Assembly: GCA_022451835.1 (NCBI GenBank)
Contig: JAKUNX010000043.1
Span: 1-12,745, forward strand
Length of the DNA: 12,745 nucleotides
Reading direction: 5' to 3'
DNA from: Candidatus Poseidoniaceae archaeon
GTDB lineage: Archaea > Thermoplasmatota > Poseidoniia > Poseidoniales > Poseidoniaceae
Positions 6,855 through 12,745 of this stretch are shown here, one piece after another (positions within the stretch are counted from its first letter, which is position 1; each line of letters opens with the position of its first letter). The notes beneath the pieces are model-generated. The model was not told where the DNA came from. It saw nothing but the letters and a program-made list of their open reading frames with translations, and did not search any database. Position numbers and translations under genes: made by a program.

Positions 6855-8009
6855 ATGACGATTACATTGCCGATGTGCTCTATTGACTTCATGGATACCT
6901 CCATGTCTCCAGAGGAGAGAGCAATAGCTGAACGAATAACAGAGTTAAAACAAGAATTAGGTTCAAGACTAATGATTCTTGGACATCATTATCAGCGAGA
7001 CAGCATTGTAATGCACGCGGATTTTATTGGTGATTCGTTCATGCTAAGCCAAATGGCAGCCGATTCTAATGCTGAATTTATTGTCTTTTGCGGTGTACAT
7101 TTTATGGCAGAATCAGCTGATATTTTAACCGATGAAAACCAATATGGCATGTTGCCAAATCTAAGAGCAGGATGTTCAATGGCAGATATGGCCACACTCC
7201 CTGATGTCGAGAGTGCATGGACTGAAATCCTTGCTGAAACAGGGCTTAGCGATCCAATTAATCGTGTCTCACCAGGTGAAAAGCCTGATGATGGCAAGTC
7301 GTATCTAATTCCCGTAACATACATGAATAGTAGCGCAGATTTGAAGGATTTTGTCGGGCGTCATGGTGGTATTGTTTGTACTTCATCTAATGCAACTGGA
7401 GTTCTTAATTGGGCATTTGATAGGGCTGGTCCTAATGGAGCAGTACTGTTTTTCCCAGACCAACATCTTGGCAGGAATACTGGCCTATCAATGGGAATTG
7501 AAGAAAGCGTAATGCCTACATGGGTTCCAAAAATAGGTTCAGACAAAGATTTGAAGGGGGCAAAAATAATTCTGTGGCATGGATTTTGCTCTGTTCACAA
7601 AAGATTTACTGTCGAACAAGTAGCTGATTTTAGAGAAAGACACCCTGATGGATTAGTTGTTGTCCATCCCGAATGTACAAAAGAAACTGTCGAAGTTAGC
7701 GACGCAAACGGTTCTACTCAATTCATCAAAAATTATGTTGAAAATTTGCCGAGTGGCAGTAACGTTGCGATTGGGACTGAAATAAACATGGTAGCTCGAC
7801 TAGCTGATTCACACCCTGACAAAAATATCGAATGCCTTGATGACAAAATTTGCCCTTGCTCAACTATGTACATGATTCATCCAGCGTATCTAATGGACGT
7901 ATTAGAAAAACTAGTTGAAGGAGAAATTCCTAACCAAATTATTGTTTCAGAAGATGTTCAGGAAGGTTCTCTTCTTGCGTTAGAAAGAATGCTGAGTATT
8001 AAGAAATAA
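6855..8009 (+). CDS. nadA: Quinolinate synthase NadA
   Basis: Condenses iminoaspartate with dihydroxyacetone phosphate to quinolinate in de novo NAD synthesis, using a [4Fe-4S] cluster. The product is 384 residues, longer than many archaeal NadA proteins of about 300. Motifs in order: GHHYQ (43-47), GVHFMAE (80-86), AGCSMAD (105-111), YMNSSADLK (156-164), CTSSNA (175-180), FFPDQHLGRNTG (199-210), WHGFCSVH (241-248), HPEC (271-274), GTEINMV (307-313) and CPCSTM (333-338). By family pattern the cluster ligands are C107, C245 and C335. Start choice is uncertain: GAGG lies 5-6 nt before the ATG at 6855, supporting it, but ATGs at 6873, 6891 and 6903 are also in frame and the first 17 residues are not family-like. 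nadB and nadC are not in the window. Its stop is 1 nt from the convergent PAP2-propeller gene. Confidence 0.95.
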   Translation: MTITLPMCSIDFMDTSMSPEERAIAERITELKQELGSRLMILGHHYQRDSIVMHADFIGDSFMLSQMAADSNAEFIVFCGVHFMAESADILTDENQYGMLPNLRAGCSMADMATLPDVESAWTEILAETGLSDPINRVSPGEKPDDGKSYLIPVTYMNSSADLKDFVGRHGGIVCTSSNATGVLNWAFDRAGPNGAVLFFPDQHLGRNTGLSMGIEESVMPTWVPKIGSDKDLKGAKIILWHGFCSVHKRFTVEQVADFRERHPDGLVVVHPECTKETVEVSDANGSTQFIKNYVENLPSGSNVAIGTEINMVARLADSHPDKNIECLDDKICPCSTMYMIHPAYLMDVLEKLVEGEIPNQIIVSEDVQEGSLLALERMLSIKK

Positions 8010-8010
8010 A

Positions 8011-10089
8011 TTACTCTTCTTCCGTGAAACCTATCATTGATTTCGCCTCTGATTGCTTTTGATTAATGTATATGAAGACAATAACTATCCCTATTATTGA
8101 AGCAATTTGCAATACAATATTAGAGTAAGATTTCAACTCCGGAGTCCATGAATGAACTTTTATTACAACTCCATCATCTGATTCCTCAAGATAGATGAGA
8201 TGGTCTTCTAGCACTATTGGCCCCCATTGATCAACTTCATCCGCAGTTAAAACTTGGGTAAAATTATCAGACAAGTACATGTACAAAATTTCTCCATCAT
8301 AATATTCCTTGATTGGGCTAGTCGGATTGAGATGATCTTTCATCACCCAAGCAACTACTCCATCTCTAATTGATGGATCATATGATGAATATTTTCCATC
8401 TCCCAACAATCTCTGTTCTCCCGTGATACGGTCGATTAACACGATTCTATCAACTGATGATAAGTTCACGTTGACCAACAAATGAGTTCTGTCAAAAACT
8501 AAGTCAATTATTGTCGCGTTTTCAATATCGACTGGGTAGCCCCAATCTTCTAACACTTGTTCATCTTCTTCACTAGCTGAAGCATTTACAGTATAAGTTA
8601 GCGAACCGATTAGTTCTAAATTACTCATGTAGACTTTATCAGACTGATTTTCAACCAAGAAAGCAAAGTCATTTCCCTGGCACTTGACATAAGAGATATT
8701 AGTATTCGAAATCCCAATATCAACCATTCCACCATTCAACTTTTCCGCAGTTAATTCTCCACCGGATAAAGTCATCAAAACATAATCATCACCCATATTG
8801 CACAACTCTACTTGGTCAATATTTTGAATGGGCTTTTGAAAATAAACTACATCCGGTTCGGCAATATCAACTACATACAATATTGTGCTATTAGCCATCA
8901 CTAATTTATCATCAGTCAACTGATAATAAGAGTCCGCTGCAAGAGTTGGTTGAACTACTTCGATACCATCATTGTCTAAATCTGACAAATCATACAATTT
9001 TAGCAACCGGCCATTTTCACTTGTATTATCTATAGTCGCTAACCAACCATCTGCTCCTGTAGCCCCTTCTGGTGCTTCAACACCTTTTGCGGGTAATGAT
9101 TGATGAGTTAAATCCCAAGTTATTACAGAGCCCACAATAATCAAAACTATGATGGCTAAAATCCCTGTTTCGCGTGATGTTGGATTGGCAAAGTTCTTTG
9201 CCGCATTTGTAACTTTACCACTGACAATATTGTAGGCCTTACGTGGATTTGTGAAAACTGTAACTAGCCTCGCATTGATTGTTCTTTCATCCAAAATACT
9301 CCAAATTGGCTTTGAGGTTTTATCGGCTAAATTAACTGCAAAGTAAGCTACAATCATTCCGCCAGCAATATCAATAATCCAATGAATCCCCAAATAAACT
9401 ATTGTGAAAGCTGTAAGTAAAACATAGACAAAGACGATTTTTCGGTATAACGCCCATCTTTCATCGTGGTCAAATCGTTTGATGCATAGCCACACAGCAT
9501 AAGGGATTCCAATATGTAATGATGGCATACAATTAGTAAATGGATCAATCCTACGGAACCAGTCTGAAATTTCTGGATTTAGCGAATATGCCAAAGTTTG
9601 CATTTCGGGAATGTATGCTCCAGTAACTCTAACATTGAAAAATAGATAAAATGGTATTGCCAGAATATACACCCATGCAATAGTCAAAGTAACTCTATCC
9701 GCCATCCATCGGTCATCAAAATATGCAAAATAAAATACTGAAACATAACATATGAACATGAAACCTGCAACATAAAAATGAGTCAAAGTTACCGTTAGCC
9801 ACTGCGCTTCAAAAAATTGTTGAATATGTAAAACTAAATCTCCTTCGATAGCATAAATCCATGGAGTCATATCAAGGCCTGTACTTGCCATCAAAATTCT
9901 ATCAATTTCATCTAAGCCATCCTTGGCGTTGTAAATCATAAATAGAATAAGAACATGAATCCAATACCTACGGAAAAAGTCCACGAATGTAGATAATCTT
10001 AGTTCCATCCACTTTGGTTTGAAAATCGGCAAAAGGAGGACTCCTAGGGCGAGTGCGCTTATCATCCAAGTAAGATACACACCTTGCAT
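8011..10089 (-). CDS. PAP2/Aur1-like membrane enzyme fused to extracytoplasmic propeller-like domain
   Basis: A 692-residue protein in two parts. Residues 1-325 hold about eight hydrophobic segments and the core motifs of the PAP2 (inositolphosphotransferase/Aur1-like, PAP2_3) group: NCMPSLH (186-192) with His192 and GIHWIID (234-240) with His236 and Asp240, the triad for lipid phosphate hydrolysis or transfer. After the segment at about 309-325, residues 330-655 form a beta-rich, Asp-rich domain with repeated short strands such as YDPSIRDGVVAWV (570-582) and WGPIVLEDHLIYLEE (622-636), like TolB/WD40-type propeller blades. Cys430 and Cys470 could form a disulfide. A last hydrophobic segment (657-676) returns the chain to the cytoplasm, ending in EEE. 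It could act on polar lipid phosphates or head groups of the archaeal membrane; the substrate is unknown. A TATAAA lies about 26 nt before the ATG. Confidence 0.85.
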   Translation of the reverse strand: MQGVYLTWMISALALGVLLLPIFKPKWMELRLSTFVDFFRRYWIHVLILFMIYNAKDGLDEIDRILMASTGLDMTPWIYAIEGDLVLHIQQFFEAQWLTVTLTHFYVAGFMFICYVSVFYFAYFDDRWMADRVTLTIAWVYILAIPFYLFFNVRVTGAYIPEMQTLAYSLNPEISDWFRRIDPFTNCMPSLHIGIPYAVWLCIKRFDHDERWALYRKIVFVYVLLTAFTIVYLGIHWIIDIAGGMIVAYFAVNLADKTSKPIWSILDERTINARLVTVFTNPRKAYNIVSGKVTNAAKNFANPTSRETGILAIIVLIIVGSVITWDLTHQSLPAKGVEAPEGATGADGWLATIDNTSENGRLLKLYDLSDLDNDGIEVVQPTLAADSYYQLTDDKLVMANSTILYVVDIAEPDVVYFQKPIQNIDQVELCNMGDDYVLMTLSGGELTAEKLNGGMVDIGISNTNISYVKCQGNDFAFLVENQSDKVYMSNLELIGSLTYTVNASASEEDEQVLEDWGYPVDIENATIIDLVFDRTHLLVNVNLSSVDRIVLIDRITGEQRLLGDGKYSSYDPSIRDGVVAWVMKDHLNPTSPIKEYYDGEILYMYLSDNFTQVLTADEVDQWGPIVLEDHLIYLEESDDGVVIKVHSWTPELKSYSNIVLQIASIIGIVIVFIYINQKQSEAKSMIGFTEEE

Positions 10090-10112
10090 ACTCGGTTCTC
10101 TCCAAATTTCCG

Positions 10113-10118
10113 TTTATA
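10113..10118 (-). promoter_or_regulatory. TATA box for the PAP2-propeller gene
   Basis: A perfect TATAAA on the minus strand, centred about 26 nt before the ATG at 10089. It is the best archaeal promoter match in the window and implies a leaderless mRNA. A second TATAAT lies just upstream at about 10120-10127. Confidence 0.6.
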
Positions 10119-10171
10119 CGATTATACATCAAACCCTCGCCTACTTAAGGCAAAAAATGTGGTTTCTAATA

Positions 10172-10522
10172 CTACCAAACACCGTGAACATAAGCCCTAC
10201 CGTCATCAGGATCTTGGTTATTAGCTAAAGCCCAAATTCTTTCAAATCGATATATTCCACTTGAGCATCCTTGATTCCATTCAAAACCCAATGCATATTT
10301 GCCAACGATTCGAACTTTGGGCTTTTCGGCAGGCAACGCCTCAACCTCTCTACGGAGTGATTTACTCGATTCATCATCATTTCTCAGAGGTGAACATTTT
10401 GCACATGGGCATGAATATCTCAAATCATCATAACTCACCGTAAAAACTCACCCATCTTCATAAGTTAATTCCAAATCTGTATCACGACGCTCTAGTCGCT
10501 TTAATTCAGGAATTTCAGCCAT
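10172..10522 (-). CDS. DUF971 (GBBH-like N-terminal) protein interrupted by in-frame TGA
   Basis: Small DUF971 domain protein; the domain is found near Fe-S and hydroxylase functions and is fused to Mrp in plant HCF101. From the ATG at 10522 the frame encodes MAEIPELKRLERR, then LELTYEDG, a TGA at 10448-10450, then VFTVSYDDLRYSCPCAKC and the later motif GFEWNQGCSSGIYRF. The number of residues between DG and LR..CPCA equals that of normal DUF971 proteins if the TGA counts as one residue, so there is no frameshift. The start has TGAGG about 8 nt upstream, overlapping the Mrp stop, so translation is coupled to Mrp. If TGA stops translation, a GTG at 10438 could restart and give an 88-residue product lacking the first strands. 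Cysteines in CPCAKC and GCSSG could bind metal; that is inference. Confidence 0.8.
10448..10450 (-). other. In-frame TGA within the DUF971 reading frame
   Basis: Minus-strand codons GAA GAT GGG TGA GTT TTT ACG. The position follows the conserved DG of DUF971, where a polar residue such as His or Lys is usual. A GGGTGAG stretch here could also act as a weak ribosome-binding site for the GTG at 10438. A single base change from TGG, CGA, GGA or TCA would produce it. Confidence 0.85.
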
Positions 10523-10530
10523 TTTGGTAG

Positions 10531-10535
10531 CCTCA
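10531..10535 (-). promoter_or_regulatory. Shine-Dalgarno site of the DUF971 gene
   Basis: TGAGG on the minus strand, formed by the Mrp stop codon TGA and the next two bases, 8 nt before the ATG at 10522. It supports 10522, not the GTG at 10438, as the original start. Confidence 0.6.
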
Positions 10536-11540
10536 AATAATCTCTAATCCCTGGCTATCAGAAGTTCCAATTTGTGATTTTATTGCTTCAACTACTTTGG
10601 CAAAAGCGATTGCTGATGCACCTTCCGGATCGCTAACGATTCGATGTACACCATCATCTCCACCGCGCACAAATCCTGGGTCGAAGGGTAATTCGCCGAG
10701 GAATGGTACGCCAAATTCATCAGCAGTAGATTTGCCTCCACCTTGCTTGAAAATATCCAAAGTAACACTAAATTTCCCCTCATCATCTGAAATTACTTTG
10801 TGTTTCTTCCCGCCAGGACCAGCAATTTCTAAGTTGGACTGTGGGTTAGTAATGCCAGAAATTGTATATCCGCTCATGTTTTCAACTACTCCTAAAACCG
10901 GTACTTTAAGAGATTCTGAAAAGGTAATTGATTTCCTACTGTCAAGTAATGCAACATCTTGGGGAGTAGTTACAATCACCATTCCATCAATGTCCGGCAA
11001 GGATTGAGCTACAGTTAGTGGTTCGTCAGATGTTCCAGGAGGGAAATCGATAACCAAATAATCTAAATCGCCCCATTCAACATCCCCAATAAACTGTTGA
11101 ATTGCCCCAAGTTTGATTGGACCGCGCCATACAACAGGAGTATCTTCGTCCTCGAGTAAAAATGCCATCGAGATTACTTTAACACCTAAATGCCCTTGAG
11201 CAGGATGGATTCTACCTTGTTCGACATGTAATCTCTTACCATCTAACCCCATCATTTTAGGAACATTCGGTCCAGTAATGTCGATATCTAGTATTCCTAC
11301 TGTATGACCTTGCTGAGCCAAAGAAAGCGCTAAGCCGGTAGAAACTGTTGACTTTCCAACTCCACCTTTACCAGATAGTACCATGATTTTATGCTTAATT
11401 TTCTTACCTATTTCTTGCATTGCCATTTTACGCTTCATATTGGCATATGCGCTTTCCATCTGTTTTTGTTGCTGAGCAGAGGGGCCTTCTGGTGACGCTG
11501 CACCATTTGGGTCATGAGTAGTCACCGGTGAATCGGCCAT
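10533..11540 (-). CDS. Cysteine-free Mrp/NBP35-family ATPase
   Basis: P-loop ATPase of the Mrp/ApbC/NBP35 group, whose members carry and deliver [4Fe-4S] clusters. Counting from the ATG at 11540 (335 residues), motifs are GKGGVGKST (57-65), DIDITGPNVPKMMG (85-98), WRGPIKLGAI (138-147), IDFPPGTSDEP (164-174) and TTPQDVALLD (191-200). The usual ENMSxxxCPHCG segment reads ENMSGYTISGITNPQ (220-234), followed by about 27 more inserted residues before DIFKQGGGKSTADEFGVPFLG (262-282). No cysteine occurs anywhere, so the usual dimer-bridging cluster cannot form. There is no N-terminal DUF59/MIP18 domain; residues 1-50 are Gln-, Pro- and Lys-rich. A TTG at 11558 could add six residues, but ATG is preferred. 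It lies in one unit between a small membrane protein and DUF971. Confidence 0.92.
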   Translation of the reverse strand: MADSPVTTHDPNGAASPEGPSAQQQKQMESAYANMKRKMAMQEIGKKIKHKIMVLSGKGGVGKSTVSTGLALSLAQQGHTVGILDIDITGPNVPKMMGLDGKRLHVEQGRIHPAQGHLGVKVISMAFLLEDEDTPVVWRGPIKLGAIQQFIGDVEWGDLDYLVIDFPPGTSDEPLTVAQSLPDIDGMVIVTTPQDVALLDSRKSITFSESLKVPVLGVVENMSGYTISGITNPQSNLEIAGPGGKKHKVISDDEGKFSVTLDIFKQGGGKSTADEFGVPFLGELPFDPGFVRGGDDGVHRIVSDPEGASAIAFAKVVEAIKSQIGTSDSQGLEII

Positions 11541-11560
11541 GAAATTTCCAAATAACAATC

Positions 11561-11947
11561 CTACTTCAACCCATAGGTATCTCCAGCAGGACTTTGTTTG
11601 ATGATATTATGAATCAATACTGATAATATTGGAAAAATAATCATTACAAAACCCATTGACATATCATTGTATGCCCAGCCGAGACCGACTGATAATAACG
11701 AAGATAATGTCATTCCTACATTAAAGGAAAACTTGTACCTCTCATTTGATGATTCAAAAAAAACACAGATAGGGCCACAAAGAAATACCATAACAGTAAT
11801 TATTATCGCTACACTCCTAAACATCAAGTCATTATCGTTAGCTGCAAAGACTATATGTAAAACAAATAATATGCTAAACAAAACACAGAAATAGATTACA
11901 GCAAGATACTTAGCTAGCATTGTGGTCGAATTCTCCAGTAAAAGCAT
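11561..11947 (-). CDS. Small four-helix membrane protein
   Basis: Unrecognised family. The 128-residue product has four hydrophobic segments (about 14-35, 43-64, 75-93 and 97-116), short loops and a polar C-terminus ending in YGLK. A hydrophilic loop with ESSNERYKF separates segments 2 and 3. The ATG at 11947 is supported by a TATA-like CTATTTAG about 26 nt upstream; an internal ATG at 11920 is possible. It is the first gene of a probable three-gene unit with Mrp and DUF971: its stop is 20 nt before the Mrp ATG and no separate Mrp promoter is visible. It may only share a promoter with them; a functional link to Fe-S handling is speculation. Confidence 0.75.
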   Translation of the reverse strand: MLLLENSTTMLAKYLAVIYFCVLFSILFVLHIVFAANDNDLMFRSVAIIITVMVFLCGPICVFFESSNERYKFSFNVGMTLSSLLSVGLGWAYNDMSMGFVMIIFPILSVLIHNIIKQSPAGDTYGLK

Positions 11948-11967
11948 AGTGATAATACTGACTGTTT

Positions 11968-11978
11968 CTAAATAGAAA
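11968..11978 (-). promoter_or_regulatory. TATA-like box for the membrane protein-Mrp-DUF971 operon
   Basis: TTTCTATTTAG on the minus strand, centred about 26 nt before the ATG at 11947, a leaderless spacing. Confidence 0.4.
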
Positions 11979-11981
11979 TAA

Positions 11982-11990
11982 TCTAAATAT
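11982..11990 (+). promoter_or_regulatory. TATA-like box for the arsenate reductase gene
   Basis: TCTAAATAT, centred about 25 nt before the ATG at 12011. It sits next to the opposite box of the Mrp operon, so both divergent promoters fit into a 63-nt gap. Confidence 0.45.
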
Positions 11991-12010
11991 CTCCTCTGTG
12001 AGTCCTAAAT

Positions 12011-12370
12011 ATGCGGATTTTATTTGTTTGTGTGGGCAATTCTTGCCGATCTCAAATGGCTGAAGGAATCGCAAAATTACATGGCCATGACGCCTATTCT
12101 GCTGGAACTCATCCAGCTAAGCAAGTCTCACTGCATGCATTAACAATCCTGCAAAATAAAGGCTTTGACACATCTGAAATGAAGCCAAAAAACCTTGATC
12201 AATTCGACCCTAAAGAGTTTGATTTGGTAATTTCAATGGGATGTGGCGTTCAATGCCCTGCAATTAAAATAGACCAAGATTGGGAACTGGATGATCCAGT
12301 AGGTCAACCATTTGAAATTTTTGAACAAACTGCAAAAGAAATTGAGCGAAGATTATCCTTGCTTGATTAA
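12011..12370 (+). CDS. arsC: Arsenate reductase of the low-molecular-weight phosphatase type
   Basis: Reduces arsenate to arsenite by a cysteine relay, or possibly acts as a protein tyrosine phosphatase of the same fold. The 119-residue product starts with the P-loop CVGNSCRSQMAEG (7-19; nucleophile C7, Arg13). SAGTHPA (30-36) matches the usual SAGT. SMGCGVQCP (76-83) gives C78 and C82 as the two resolving cysteines, and WELDDPVG (91-98) provides the acid Asp95. The C78/C82 pair favours the thioredoxin-coupled arsenate reductase over a plain LMW phosphatase. No arsenite pump or ArsR regulator is in the window, so it is not in an ars operon. Its TAA directly abuts the stop of the convergent Alba gene. 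Confidence 0.9.
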   Translation: MRILFVCVGNSCRSQMAEGIAKLHGHDAYSAGTHPAKQVSLHALTILQNKGFDTSEMKPKNLDQFDPKEFDLVISMGCGVQCPAIKIDQDWELDDPVGQPFEIFEQTAKEIERRLSLLD

Positions 12371-12694
12371 TTACTCTTCTTCGCGTTCTGGAAAACTTCC
12401 ATGGCCATCAAGTTCAATCCTTAGAACACTTACAGTACGGTCTCTACCATCTTCAGAAGGGATTACTTCACTTTCGCAAGTGATTTCTCCTATCACGACT
12501 TCTTCAGGTAAACCCTGTGCAATTATGCCATTTCTGCGACGGCATACCTCTGCAACGTCAACTGCTCTACCGATAGTAGCCCCGCGAGCCACCAATTCTA
12601 GGTTACGGTCACCCAATTCCATTGCCATTACAACTGCCCTTACATAAGCGTGTAATGGTTTCTTGCCGATGAATATTGTTCGTCTGTCTGTCAT
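12371..12694 (-). CDS. albA: Alba family DNA/RNA-binding protein
   Basis: Abundant archaeal chromatin protein that binds DNA and RNA as a dimer. The 107-residue product shows the family signatures IFIGKKPLHAYVRAVV (7-22), with Lys11/Lys12 matching the acetylated, DNA-binding lysine pair of Sulfolobus Alba, and VARGATIGRAVDVAEVCRRR (35-54). It is about 10-15 residues longer than typical Alba, with an acidic tail ending FPEREEE and a loop GLPEEVV around 61-67. The start is the ATG at 12694; only weak AT-rich sequence lies 25-30 nt upstream, and the rest of the promoter may be near the window edge. The stop abuts that of arsC, so the two genes converge with no spacer. Confidence 0.93.
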   Translation of the reverse strand: MTDRRTIFIGKKPLHAYVRAVVMAMELGDRNLELVARGATIGRAVDVAEVCRRRNGIIAQGLPEEVVIGEITCESEVIPSEDGRDRTVSVLRIELDGHGSFPEREEE

Positions 12695-12745
12695 ACTGAA
12701 CCCTGCTGTGCCATAATCATTCTACGGTTAAATGTTACTTTAGCG

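Noticed and set aside
6992..7324. 110-codon minus-strand frame opposite nadA
   Set aside because: It overlaps conserved NadA motifs on the other strand and has no recognisable protein features.
10448..10450. Selenocysteine at the DUF971 TGA
   Set aside because: The position is not a conserved Cys in the family, and I see no hairpin in the short downstream gap that I could defend as a SECIS. Archaeal SECIS elements lie in the 3' UTR and this could not be tested here.
10597..11007. 136-codon plus-strand frame opposite Mrp
   Set aside because: Its Ser/Pro-rich product is what an antisense shadow of the Mrp codons gives; there is no ribosome site or promoter, and Mrp is clearly the real gene.

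Overview
The window reads as a compact, AT-rich archaeal chromosome segment, most likely from a planktonic marine euryarchaeon of the Marine Group II/III (Poseidoniales-like) type. The archaeal assignment rests on an Alba chromatin protein, a stand-alone Bud32 kinase of the KEOPS complex, and TATA-like boxes 25-31 nt ahead of many start codons, the spacing expected of leaderless archaeal transcripts. The finer placement is inference from gene content and base composition. I see no rRNA, tRNA, CRISPR array, insertion sequence or phage gene; this is core-genome sequence with a few unusual proteins.

Layout, left to right. A possible gene end lies at the left edge. A two-gene minus-strand operon (ATPase, then permease) encodes an ABC-2 type exporter (92-2565). 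It is divergent from an enoyl-CoA hydratase (2651-3493). A minus-strand pair follows: an XTP/dITP pyrophosphatase (RdgB/HAM1) and an unknown two-helix membrane protein with an acidic, proline-rich tail. Next on the plus strand are a CrcB/Fluc fluoride channel and a bacterioferritin-like protein with altered metal ligands. Bud32 (minus) and quinolinate synthase NadA (plus) diverge from a shared AT-rich promoter. A 692-residue membrane protein (minus) joins a PAP2/Aur1-like lipid phosphatase-transferase domain to an extracytoplasmic propeller-like domain. A minus-strand operon then carries a small four-helix membrane protein, an Mrp/NBP35-family ATPase and a DUF971 protein. Last are an LMW-phosphatase-type arsenate reductase (plus) and Alba (minus).

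The most interesting part is the Mrp-DUF971 operon (10172-11947). The Mrp protein has no cysteine at all. The stretch that normally carries the CxxC iron-sulfur ligand is replaced by a longer cysteine-free insertion. The next gene encodes DUF971, the domain fused to Mrp in plant HCF101, with a CPCAKC cysteine cluster. That DUF971 gene has one in-frame TGA, while its start codon, Shine-Dalgarno site, spacing and domain are otherwise intact. This suggests a split HCF101-like iron-sulfur system in which the cysteines may come from the partner, and it poses a question about the TGA (error, nonsense mutation, restart or recoding).

Expression signals are consistent. First genes of transcription units have a TATA-like box about 25-31 nt before the start codon. 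Several downstream operon genes instead have Shine-Dalgarno sites overlapping the previous stop. Convergent neighbours are packed with 0-1 nt between stop codons at three junctions.
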